Shown: piece after piece, positions 1 to 6,332 of the stretch
Numbering within the stretch: the stretch's first letter is position 1
How the letters are laid out: each line of letters begins with the position of its first letter
Notes under the pieces: model-generated
Database searches by the model: none
What the model was told of the DNA's origin: nothing
The model's input: only the letters and a program-made list of their open reading frames with translations
Program-made: the position numbers and the translations under genes
NCBI GenBank assembly: GCA_018221245.1
Contig: JAAOYH010000018.1
Span: 1 to 9,940 of the forward strand
DNA length: 9,940 nucleotides
Origin: Candidatus Woesearchaeota archaeon
GTDB lineage: Archaea > Nanobdellota > Nanobdellia > Woesearchaeales > UBA525
Direction: 5' to 3'

Positions 1-1
1 C

Positions 2-64
2 CCTCACACATATCTGATGATAGCAGTCCTCAAAGAAAAAACTCAAATCGTCAAATATATTTAA
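2..64 (+). CDS. Possible C-terminal tail of an upstream gene (partial)
   Basis: The second forward frame is open from the left edge to a TAA at 62-64. It encodes about 20 residues, including YLMIAVLKEKTQIVKYI, with an ordinary amphipathic protein composition, directly before a very AT-rich spacer. That is how the end of a gene entering from the left would look. The stretch is too short to assign to a family and could be open by chance. Confidence 0.3.
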   Translation, partial: PHTYLMIAVLKEKTQIVKYI

Positions 65-162
65 CATATGTAAAAATATATTAACAACACATAAATAGCT
101 TTCGCAATCGACTAGAACATACCCTTTATTATTTAATTTCATAATTTAAAGAGCAAGATAGC

Positions 163-209
163 CTCATAAATTAACTAAAATTACGAAAAAACCTGAAAAA
201 AAGTTAATT
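163..209. repeat. 47-bp perfect direct repeat, left copy
   Basis: Bases 163-209 are identical to 1375-1421 (offset 1212), and identity stops sharply at both ends. The repeat begins CTCATAAATTAAC, has A6 and A7 runs (186-191, 196-202) and ends AAAGTTAATT. Within it AATTAACT and AGTTAATT form an 8-bp inverted repeat around a 25-base A-rich centre. The left copy sits in the spacer and ends two bases into the TATA-like element of the fic gene. Remaining AT-rich spacer (65-162) shows no gene; it has a loose 20-base tandem (53-90) of AATATAT-TTAACA type. Confidence 0.9.
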
Positions 210-217
210 TTATATAT
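208..217 (+). promoter_or_regulatory. TATA-like promoter element of the fic gene
   Basis: TTTTATATAT is centred about 26 bases before the ATG at 238, the usual archaeal spacing from TATA box to transcription start. Transcripts would therefore start at or next to the ATG (leaderless). No Shine-Dalgarno sequence precedes the ATG. The element overlaps the last two bases of the left 47-bp repeat. Confidence 0.55.
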
Positions 218-237
218 GAATAGCAGTTACACCACAC

Positions 238-1386
238 ATGCCTACAAAATATGACGTTTTTGCAAGAATAATCGAGAAGGCACCCTGCAAACCCAAAGAC
301 TTGCAGTTCCAGGCAGAGATCTACAACCACCTCTCAGCACTAGAAAACAGAAGATGGATAAAAAAAGAAAAAGGAATAATCACCCCTTTAAAGACAACCC
401 AGACAATAGCAGCAGCAAAAATCATAAAATATTGCCTAAAAAGTGGGCTAAACTACAACCATTTTTTTTCTAGAAACTTGCCACTGGCAATCAGATCGTT
501 AGTAGATAATGCCCCTCGACTCAGACCATCAAATTTAAGAAACAACAAAGATTTTGTTGAACTCCTAAAATATCTAGAGCAACATCAATTCATTCTAATA
601 AGGAAGAGAAAGCCAAGGACAGGCACAGTTCTAGAACATCAAATATTCAAATATGTTGCAAGTTTCCACGGAGAAAAAATATCCGTTCGCGAAACTATCA
701 AAAAAAACAAAGAAATTACCAAAAATATTCTTAACGGTAAGAACACACCCATAAATCCATTCGACAAGCGTGTTTTCTCATTTCTCGCCGGATCAGCCCA
801 ACTAGAAGGAAGCACCATCACAGAAGGTGAGACTGTGAACCTCATCCTAAAAGATATCTATCCCGAAAAACCGCAGAAAGATGTTCAAATGGTAAAAAAT
901 CTCCATGCATCCCTAAAGTATCTCCTAGACAACTTGCAAGAAGATATCACTCCAAAGCGTATAAAAAAAATTAACGAACAAATAATGTTCAGTCTACACA
1001 GCAATGCAGGAAACTACAAAAAAACACACAACAAAATTCAAGGAAATCCCTCATTCAAGACAGCAGGACCTGTAGAGGTTCCCTTACTCATGGAGCAATT
1101 TTGCGAATATCTGCACACAATCGACAATAAGGAAAAATGCATAGAAAACATAGGTAAAATTCATAATGAACTTCAAAGAATCCATCCATTTTCAGATGGG
1201 AACAGTAGGACAACACGCACGATAATCAATTGGATGTTGATCAAGCATGACTTGCCCTTACTTGTGCTAAAGATGGGTGCCTTCGATACTTACATGTCAC
1301 TCACCAAACTATCAAAAGATAGAAACGATGAAAAGCTCACCGCATTCATACAAGCAGCAATCCTACATGAAAAACTCATAAATTAA
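238..1386 (+). CDS. Fic-family protein adenylyltransferase, class II
   Basis: This 382-residue protein has a Fic core near residues 175-380. The active-site loop HPFSDGNSR is at 316-324, matching HxFx(D/E)GN(G/K)R except for Ser in place of Gly/Lys at its eighth position; a second Arg follows at 327. The likely flap that positions the target is around 274-282 (KTAGPVEVP). SAQLEG at 186-191 fits the (S/T)xxxE(G/N) inhibitory helix upstream of the core, which defines class II Fic enzymes that block their own ATP site. The first ~130 residues look like winged-helix DNA-binding segments, an arrangement common in this family. Such enzymes usually transfer AMP to a protein hydroxyl; the target here is unknown. 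The gene is A-rich, convergent with gatD and framed by 47-bp repeats, which suggests transfer. The start is supported by the TATA spacing. Confidence 0.9.
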   Translation: MPTKYDVFARIIEKAPCKPKDLQFQAEIYNHLSALENRRWIKKEKGIITPLKTTQTIAAAKIIKYCLKSGLNYNHFFSRNLPLAIRSLVDNAPRLRPSNLRNNKDFVELLKYLEQHQFILIRKRKPRTGTVLEHQIFKYVASFHGEKISVRETIKKNKEITKNILNGKNTPINPFDKRVFSFLAGSAQLEGSTITEGETVNLILKDIYPEKPQKDVQMVKNLHASLKYLLDNLQEDITPKRIKKINEQIMFSLHSNAGNYKKTHNKIQGNPSFKTAGPVEVPLLMEQFCEYLHTIDNKEKCIENIGKIHNELQRIHPFSDGNSRTTRTIINWMLIKHDLPLLVLKMGAFDTYMSLTKLSKDRNDEKLTAFIQAAILHEKLIN

Positions 1387-1421
1387 CTAAAATTACGAAA
1401 AAACCTGAAAAAAAGTTAATT
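1375..1421. repeat. 47-bp perfect direct repeat, right copy
   Basis: This copy is identical to 163-209. It is the convergent junction itself: its left edge encodes the last three residues and TAA of fic (TAA 1384-1386) and its right edge encodes the last Asn and TAA of gatD on the other strand (stop 1416-1418). Being joined to gatD, it is probably the ancestral copy, with the left copy created when the fic gene arrived (inference). Confidence 0.9.
1398..1414 (-). terminator. T-rich transcription terminator of gatD
   Basis: On the - strand, T7 and T6 runs lie immediately after the gatD stop codon, separated by CAGG. Archaeal intrinsic termination is driven by such U-tracts. The inverted repeat AATTAACT/AGTTAATT surrounds the runs. 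The other 47-bp copy carries the same tracts but has no - strand gene in front of it. Confidence 0.5.
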
Positions 1422-2699
1422 ATGCGAGTCCTCTAAAGGACTCCTAGCAGAGAACTCACCACGAAGATTCTCAGAATACTTAGAAGATATCTCTTTAGGA
1501 TAAGTACTAAGTACCCATGCCAATTTAACAAAAGCAGTCTCCGGCAACATATCCATACCCTGTCCTAAAACACCAAGCTCCATGATCTTCCTGCCAGGCG
1601 AGTAGACGTTCATGTTAATACGACCAAATATAGTCTGAGTAGTCATCACGACAGGGATCTTTTTGATTAAAGCCTCTATCTTCTCCCTAATCTTAGGATG
1701 GAACTCTTTGGTGAACTCATCAATACCAGTAATAGGAACATGTCCCAGACCCGTACCTTCAAGCAACAACCCATCAAAAGAAGCAAACACCTCGAACTCT
1801 TCCGGGAACGACTGAGGGTGTGCCTTCCACCAACCAACTTTCAAATCCTCATTAAATGGTAATACTTGCGGCTTGCCAGCGTGCTCTTTCAGCCAAGCAG
1901 CCCTGAACGTATCCAAAACCTCAACATCCTCACTTACACGACCCAATAAAGGAGCATTGACGGAAACGAACGCATCACGCCTAGAAGAATGCTGCTTCCG
2001 AGCATGTAACCCATCAATAATAGCTATAGAGCCGTCGGAGCTGGCCTCATGCATAGCCACGACAACACCAGGAACCTTCGACTCAGTAATCCACCTTACA
2101 GCACCCAATAAATTCGAGCTAGCATCGGAGCTGCCACGATCAGAAGAACGCTGGCTACCGACCAAGACTACAGGAACATTCAACCCTTCCAGAGCAAAAG
2201 CCAAAGCTGCAGCAGTGTAGTGCAAAGTATCAGTACCATGAGTAACAATAACTCCTGCGACATCCTTACGAACCTCTTCAAGAACACCACGCGCCAAGAT
2301 ATTATAGTGTGCGAACCTCATATCATCAGAAGACATATTCCTAACAAGACGACTCTCTATATTCGCCAGCTCAGACAGTTCAGGGAACATTCTCACCAAT
2401 TCATCAGGGTCGAACTGAGCCACCACAGCCCCGGTCGAATAGTCGACCTTGCTCGCAATAGTTCCACCCGTATGCAAAATCACCACCCGAGGTAAGGTAG
2501 TCTTCTGCTTGATCTCAGTGACAGGAACATCTTCACTCTCCACAAGGACATCCTGCACGTCAGAAACCTTAGAAACCGACACAATAAGGTTGTATCCAGA
2601 ATCTAACTTAATAGTTGCCTCGTCGTCCTTAACCGTAACTACAGTCCCCACTAGTTCCTTACCTTCATAAGAAAAACTCACATGCTGACCCTGTTCCAT
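1416..2699 (-). CDS. gatD: Glu-tRNA(Gln) amidotransferase subunit D
   Basis: GatD is the asparaginase-like subunit of the archaeal GatDE complex. It releases ammonia from glutamine (or asparagine); GatE uses it to convert Glu-tRNA(Gln) to Gln-tRNA(Gln) in the cytoplasm. Length (427 residues) is normal. The N-terminal small beta domain (about 1-55) separates GatD from plain asparaginases. HTGGTIA at 76-82 carries the first catalytic Thr (77); HGTDT at 154-158 carries Thr156 and Asp157; Lys235 in LHARK is the likely catalytic Lys. The C-terminal segment SPGRKIMELGVLGQGMDMLP is typical. GatE is not in the window. The gene lies 31 bases after the PH-domain gene on the same strand, but no ribosome site is seen before its ATG, so it may have its own leaderless promoter. 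Its last codon and stop lie in the 47-bp repeat. Confidence 0.95.
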   Translation of the reverse strand: MEQGQHVSFSYEGKELVGTVVTVKDDEATIKLDSGYNLIVSVSKVSDVQDVLVESEDVPVTEIKQKTTLPRVVILHTGGTIASKVDYSTGAVVAQFDPDELVRMFPELSELANIESRLVRNMSSDDMRFAHYNILARGVLEEVRKDVAGVIVTHGTDTLHYTAAALAFALEGLNVPVVLVGSQRSSDRGSSDASSNLLGAVRWITESKVPGVVVAMHEASSDGSIAIIDGLHARKQHSSRRDAFVSVNAPLLGRVSEDVEVLDTFRAAWLKEHAGKPQVLPFNEDLKVGWWKAHPQSFPEEFEVFASFDGLLLEGTGLGHVPITGIDEFTKEFHPKIREKIEALIKKIPVVMTTQTIFGRINMNVYSPGRKIMELGVLGQGMDMLPETAFVKLAWVLSTYPKEISSKYSENLRGEFSARSPLEDSHN

Positions 2700-2723
2700 A
2701 AAGTCATGTCGAGAAAGGATGTT

Positions 2724-2732
2724 CTTAAAATT
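2724..2732 (-). promoter_or_regulatory. Weak TATA-like element before gatD
   Basis: Read on the - strand, AATTTTAAG overlaps the stop codon of the PH-domain gene and is centred about 29 bases before the gatD ATG. Together with the lack of a Shine-Dalgarno sequence in the 31-base gap, this suggests an independent leaderless start. The match is weak and read-through from the PH gene is equally possible. Confidence 0.35.
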
Positions 2733-3210
2733 ACCGCCTGATACGCTTCGAGACCAGCTCGCTGGGCTTATTGGCGTCCTTCAGGCCTTCAAACACCAGT
2801 TCTTGCCCTCCCGCATGGATCTTAAGATCAGAAATTCCAAGAACCTGCCTAAAGAAATCTTGCGTCACTTCCGTGTCGTTTATCTTGCCAAAAGGCAGGC
2901 TCCTCTCCCTAACTGAGAACATGCCTCCCTTCCAGATCACCCGCATATTCGTAATGTAGTACTCGTACGTATTGAGCATGAAAAGTTTATACAAAAATAT
3001 CAGGACAAACCCAGCCAAAACAAAACCCAAGAGGAAGATGTAAGTCATAGTGTCTATCAGACCCATGGGCTCGAATACTGCATACAAGGCAGTAATTCCC
3101 GCCACGAGCACAACCGTGTAGATGATAGTCGAAGCCGTCCAGATTATGAGCAAGTTACCCTCTGGGTTGCACTCATACTGGATCCTCTCTCCCCTGAACA
3201 GGCCAACCAT
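2731..3210 (-). CDS. Membrane protein with bacterial-type PH domain (DUF304/bPH2-like)
   Basis: This 159-residue protein has two hydrophobic helices (about 19-45 and 53-76) followed by a cytoplasmic PH-like beta domain (about 80-155). YYITNMRVI at 84-92, the RERSLPFGKI segment at 101-110, and ISDLKIHAGG at 126-135 followed by FEGLKDA are characteristic of the YdbS/YdbT-like bPH2 group. Members are small membrane proteins with poorly known roles, often tied to envelope stress or protein quality; nothing here decides the function. It precedes gatD on the same strand by 31 bases and diverges from the toxin-antitoxin pair. Confidence 0.8.
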   Translation of the reverse strand: MVGLFRGERIQYECNPEGNLLIIWTASTIIYTVVLVAGITALYAVFEPMGLIDTMTYIFLLGFVLAGFVLIFLYKLFMLNTYEYYITNMRVIWKGGMFSVRERSLPFGKINDTEVTQDFFRQVLGISDLKIHAGGQELVFEGLKDANKPSELVSKRIRR

Positions 3211-3231
3211 GACTCAACCCTGAAATTCTAT

Positions 3232-3240
3232 GTATTTAAG
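3232..3240 (-). promoter_or_regulatory. TATA box of the PH-domain gene
   Basis: On the - strand CTTAAATAC is centred about 26 bases before the ATG at 3210, giving a leaderless start. It resembles the TTTAAATAC element before the arsR-type gene. It lies in the 75-base divergent spacer shared with the antitoxin promoter. Confidence 0.5.
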
Positions 3241-3254
3241 CACTCCGCAAACCA

Positions 3255-3262
3255 TTTATACT
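3255..3262 (+). promoter_or_regulatory. TATA box of the antitoxin-toxin operon
   Basis: TTTATACT is centred about 27 bases before the ATG at 3286, so transcription should start at the first codon. The element runs directly into the ACTATA repeats, and no Shine-Dalgarno sequence is present. Confidence 0.5.
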
Positions 3263-3285
3263 ATAGCGCACTATAGCACACTATA
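3260..3285 (+). promoter_or_regulatory. Triple ACTATA repeat, likely operator of the toxin-antitoxin operon
   Basis: ACTATA occurs at 3260-3265, 3270-3275 and 3280-3285, with exact 10-base spacing (one helical turn). The first two copies are ACTATAG, which contains the palindrome CTATAG. The array begins inside the TATA box and ends at the base before the ATG, so bound protein would block initiation. RelB-type antitoxins commonly repress their own promoter through short repeated half-sites, which fits (inference). Confidence 0.6.
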
Positions 3286-3501
3286 ATGACAACCATCCAG
3301 ATAAGTGAAGAATTGAGAGATCACCTAAGAAACCGGAAGGTTTCCGGCTCCGACACCTATGAAGATATAATCTGGGACCTAATTGAAGACACATTGGAGC
3401 TCTCCGAACAGACAAAGAAGGATATTGAAGAAGGCCTTAAGGACATCGAGGAAGGCAGAGTAATATCCATGGAAGATCTCAAGAAGGAGCTGGGGATGTA
3501 A
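3286..3501 (+). CDS. RelB-like antitoxin
   Basis: The 71-residue acidic protein has a short N-terminal beta strand and helices (TTIQISEELRDHL, residues 2-14) like ribbon-helix-helix or DUF7557-type DNA-binding antitoxins. Its charged C-terminal part ends in IEEGRVISMEDLKKELG (54-70), a segment widely seen in RelB-like antitoxins that wraps the toxin. Its stop codon overlaps the toxin start by one base (TAATG), so the two are translationally coupled. It would neutralise the toxin and repress the operon at the ACTATA array. Confidence 0.8.
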   Translation: MTTIQISEELRDHLRNRKVSGSDTYEDIIWDLIEDTLELSEQTKKDIEEGLKDIEEGRVISMEDLKKELGM

Positions 3502-3752
3502 TGTTCAGAGTCAAACTTTCTTCAGTGGCCAAGAAACAGTTCAAGAAACTACCCAAAGAGATTCGCGAACGGATAGTAGGAGCTCTCGAAAGAACCCGTA
3601 TAAGGCCAAAGAAATTCTTTGAGAAACTGCAAGATTCAGAACTGTACAAGCTTAGAGTAGGAGCCTATAGAATAATAGCCAAAATAAAAAATAAAGAACT
3701 CATAATCTTAGTGATCAACGTCGACCACAGGAAGCGCATCTACAAGCGCTAG
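3501..3752 (+). CDS. RelE/ParE-family toxin
   Basis: The 83-residue basic protein follows the RelE fold: FKKLPKEIRERI (14-25) forms the first helices and YKLRVGAYRIIAKI (49-62) the central strands, with VDHRKRIYKR at the end. Arg52, Arg57, His76 and Arg77 are at positions conserved in archaeal and bacterial RelE toxins, most of which cut mRNA on the ribosome. Sequence alone does not separate an active RNase from a gyrase-directed ParE. A ribosome site AAGGAG lies in the antitoxin 3' end. Its TAG overlaps the stop codon of the convergent lipoprotein gene. Confidence 0.85.
   Translation: MFRVKLSSVAKKQFKKLPKEIRERIVGALERTRIRPKKFFEKLQDSELYKLRVGAYRIIAKIKNKELIILVINVDHRKRIYKR
3681..3695 (-). terminator. 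Candidate T-rich terminator of the metal operon
   Basis: On the - strand, TTTATTTTTTATTTT lies about 55 bases past the lipoprotein stop codon, inside the 3' part of the toxin gene. It is the first U-rich tract downstream of the six-gene operon. If used, operon mRNA would carry antisense to the toxin 3' end. The tract may simply reflect the Lys/Ile codons of the toxin. Confidence 0.3.
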
Positions 3753-4093
3753 CGCACCATCAGCTCTCCCGTGTACATGTTCATGCTACAAGCGACTCTT
3801 ACAGGACCTGATCCGAGAGGTTCGAAAGTTATCTCGTTATCCTCAGGAGTAATCATCTTCTTGGCGCCATACTGTGGAACTGTCACTACCCTCGAGCAGC
3901 CCGGCAATTTAGCAGCGTCAAAGACCAGCTTCACAGGTCTAGACGAATCCACAGAGTCTTCGCTAAACACATAGTTAGCTCCCTGTACTGAAACATGAAC
4001 AACTTGTGCCTCATCAGCAACCACATTTCCTGTCGGTGTACTCTGCGAACACGCAGCCAAAAATAAAACCAATACTAGTACCAACCATTTCAT
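3749..4093 (-). CDS. Cupredoxin-like lipoprotein of the copper operon
   Basis: This 114-residue protein has a hydrophobic N-terminus with the lipobox LAAC (12-15), so Cys15 would be lipidated and the protein held on the outer face of the membrane. After a linker (TPTGNVV), residues 30-114 resemble a small cupredoxin beta sandwich: VVTVPQYGAKK (69-79), EITFEPLGSG (87-96) and VACSMNMYTGELMV (100-113). Possible ligands are Cys66, Cys102, Met104 and Met106. The usual cupredoxin histidine near the C-terminal loop is absent, which suits Cu(I) holding rather than electron transfer (inference). It starts 4 bases after copA, with GAGGT inside the copA 3' end as ribosome site. It probably accepts or buffers exported copper. 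Confidence 0.75.
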   Translation of the reverse strand: MKWLVLVLVLFLAACSQSTPTGNVVADEAQVVHVSVQGANYVFSEDSVDSSRPVKLVFDAAKLPGCSRVVTVPQYGAKKMITPEDNEITFEPLGSGPVRVACSMNMYTGELMVR

Positions 4094-4097
4094 TTTT

Positions 4098-6332
4098 TCA
4101 TAACCTCTTCGTTTTTAGCAATAATGAATTTGTAACCACTGACACACTGCTCAGGGCCATGGCGCCGCCAGCAATTATAGGCGAAAGGAGCAATCCAAAC
4201 GCAGGATAAAGAACACCTGCAGCGACCGGCACCCCCATGACATTATAAAAGAATGCCCAAAACAGATTCTGCTTAATCTTGCCCATCGTGAGCTTGCTCA
4301 ACCTTATAGCTTTAGAGACGTCCCTGAGGTCGTCGCGCATCAGGACAATATCTCCTGTTTCCATCGCGACATCCGTACCGGAGCCCATCGCGATGCCTAT
4401 ATCTGCCTGAGCGAGAGCAGGAGAGTCGTTTATCCCATCTCCAACCATGGCCGTCCTGCCTGGCTTGAAATCTTTCCATCCGTCCTGGAGACGCTTGATG
4501 TACTCTGCTTTCTCATCTGGAAGCACTCCCGCAAATACATTCTTGATCCCTGCCTGCTTAGCTATAGCCTTCGCAGTACGCTCGTTGTCTCCTGTAATCA
4601 TGAAGACTTCTATCCCCATCTTATGTAAGGCTTTTACGGCCTCGGAAGATGTCTTTTTTATCGTATCCGCGACAGCTACAGCACCTAGGTAGGTCTTGCC
4701 TTCTGCCAGGAGCATGACTGTCTTCCCTTCAGTCTCCATCTTGGTGATGACTCCCTTGTCCTTGATGGTCACGCCGACCTTCTTCATGAGCTTCTCGTTC
4801 CCGAAAGAGTATGTCTTGCTGCCAAGTTTAGCGACGATGCCGTGACCTGGCACTGCCTTGAAAGATGTTGCTTTGTCTATCTTCAGCCCTTTCTCCTTCG
4901 CGTGCTCTACAATGGCATCTGCTAGAGGGTGCTCAGACCCTTGCTCTATGCTGGCCGCTATCTTCAGCACAGGACCTATGACATCTGTGACGACTGGCTT
5001 GCCGTTCGTTATTGTGCCCGTCTTGTCGAAGACCACGTAAGAGAGCTTGTGAGCGGTCTCTAGGGAGTCTCCTCCCTTGATCAGGATGCCTTCTTTAGCG
5101 CCCTTTCCTGTCCCTACCATTATGGCCGTAGGAGTTGCTAATCCCAACGCACAGGGGCATGCTATGACCAGCACGGATACGGCTGCTATGATTCCGAATC
5201 CTAGTCCTGCCTTCAAGAAGACACTCCATACTATTATTGTGATGATCGCTACCGCTATTATTGTGGGCACGAAGTAGCTGCTGATAACATCAGCGAACCG
5301 CTGGATGGGTGCCTTCCTTCCCTGGGCATCCTCAACCAGCTTTACAATTCTAGATAATGTTGTATTAGCTCCCACCTTTGTTGCAGAGAACCTGAAACTT
5401 CCGTGCTTGTTTATTGTGCCTCCTATGACATCTGCACCCTTGCCCTTCTCTATAGGGATAGACTCTCCTGTAATCATGCTCTCATCTACAGCGCTGGAAC
5501 CTTCAACAATAGTTCCATCAACAGGAATTTTTTCACCTGGTTTCACCACGACTATATCTCCCAGAATAACGTCATCCACAGGAATCTTTACCTCTTTTCC
5601 ATCTCTTACTACCAGTGCAACTTTTGGTTGTAGGCCAACAAGGCTCTTGATAGCCTCACTAGTCTTTCTTTTTGCTCTTAGTTCGAGCAACTTACCCATC
5701 AAGATTAGTGTTATGATTGTAGTGGCTGCTTCAAAATACTGGCCGGTCTCTTCAACTACCCAGAAGACCACATATATGCTGTAAAAATAAGCAGCAGAGG
5801 TACCCATGGCAATGAGAGTATCCATGTTTGCAGAGCGGTTCTTCAGTGCTAGCCAAGCCCCTTTGTAGAACTGGCCACCTATCAAGAACTGAACGGGGGT
5901 GGCTAATACAAATAGCAAAACCATGGCTCCAGGAATTTCTGTTCCGAAGAAGAAAATACCATCTTCCATGAAGAACATCCCTACAATGAATGCGGGCACC
6001 GAAAATATCAGGCTGATGTGGAAAAGTTTTGTCAGCTTGTCTAGCTCTTTTTTTTCTTGGTCTGCCTGTATCTCATAAGGATCTACTGATTTCTTCTCAA
6101 CAGTTGTTGTTTCGACTTTTGCAGTCTTTGCACCCATAACTGTTGCACCATACCCTTTCTTCTCGACGGCAAAAACAAGACTACTCGTATCAGAGTTGTG
6201 CTCTACTGTGGCCCGTCCTGTAGCATAATTGACGTTAGCATCTTCCACGCCTGGCACTCTCTTGAGGGATTTTGTCAATAGGGTTGAGCAGCTCGCGCAG
6301 TGCATGCCAGTTATTACTAGGTCTGTCTTCAT
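4098..6332 (-). CDS. copA: Copper-exporting P1B-type ATPase (CopA)
   Basis: This 744-residue P-type ATPase moves Cu(I) (or Ag(I)) out of the cytoplasm using ATP. One N-terminal HMA domain has GMHCASC at 9-15. MITGES at 286-291 is the dephosphorylation loop, CPC at 392-394 the membrane metal site, DKTGT at 436-440 the phosphorylated Asp (436), HP at 468-469 the nucleotide-site motif and GDGINDSPAL at 631-640 the hinge. YN at 696-697 and MALSS at 725-729 in the last two helices are the Cu(I)-specific residues of subgroup P1B-1, which separates it from Zn/Cd pumps. All key residues are present and the length is normal. The start overlaps the previous gene's stop by 4 bases (ATGA), and the lipoprotein gene follows after 4 bases. 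Confidence 0.96.
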   Translation of the reverse strand: MKTDLVITGMHCASCSTLLTKSLKRVPGVEDANVNYATGRATVEHNSDTSSLVFAVEKKGYGATVMGAKTAKVETTTVEKKSVDPYEIQADQEKKELDKLTKLFHISLIFSVPAFIVGMFFMEDGIFFFGTEIPGAMVLLFVLATPVQFLIGGQFYKGAWLALKNRSANMDTLIAMGTSAAYFYSIYVVFWVVEETGQYFEAATTIITLILMGKLLELRAKRKTSEAIKSLVGLQPKVALVVRDGKEVKIPVDDVILGDIVVVKPGEKIPVDGTIVEGSSAVDESMITGESIPIEKGKGADVIGGTINKHGSFRFSATKVGANTTLSRIVKLVEDAQGRKAPIQRFADVISSYFVPTIIAVAIITIIVWSVFLKAGLGFGIIAAVSVLVIACPCALGLATPTAIMVGTGKGAKEGILIKGGDSLETAHKLSYVVFDKTGTITNGKPVVTDVIGPVLKIAASIEQGSEHPLADAIVEHAKEKGLKIDKATSFKAVPGHGIVAKLGSKTYSFGNEKLMKKVGVTIKDKGVITKMETEGKTVMLLAEGKTYLGAVAVADTIKKTSSEAVKALHKMGIEVFMITGDNERTAKAIAKQAGIKNVFAGVLPDEKAEYIKRLQDGWKDFKPGRTAMVGDGINDSPALAQADIGIAMGSGTDVAMETGDIVLMRDDLRDVSKAIRLSKLTMGKIKQNLFWAFFYNVMGVPVAAGVLYPAFGLLLSPIIAGGAMALSSVSVVTNSLLLKTKRL

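Larger units (their letters stand above)
163..1421 (+). mobile_element. Putative single-gene cassette: repeat - fic - repeat
   Basis: Two perfect 47-bp direct repeats bracket one complete gene with its own promoter. The enclosed gene is A-rich (about 35% GC in the 60-base lines at 361 and 721) while gatD next to it is about 53-57% GC (lines at 2041 and 2401). Recombination between the copies would remove 1212 bp and leave gatD intact with its stop codon and 3' end. No integrase or transposase gene is present in the window, so mobility is inferred from repeat geometry and composition only. A simple duplication of the gatD 3' region during an illegitimate insertion would look the same. Confidence 0.4.

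Noticed and set aside
53..90. AT-rich near-tandem of about 20 bases resembling an origin iteron or short repeat array
   Set aside because: There are only two units with several mismatches, and the match is of the kind expected in any very AT-rich spacer.
142..174. Remnant of an older fic gene end before the left 47-bp repeat
   Set aside because: The frame leading into LIN-stop meets an in-frame TAA at 142-144, and the bases left of the repeat show no similarity to the fic 3' region.
163..1421. Insertion sequence or CRISPR unit
   Set aside because: There is no transposase, no terminal inverted repeat pair around the whole unit, and only two repeat copies separated by a gene rather than by short spacers.
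5305..5784. Long forward open frame of 159 residues opposite copA
   Set aside because: Its composition is Ser/Thr/Pro-rich with no motif or start signal, and the - strand frame has every P1B ATPase motif in order.
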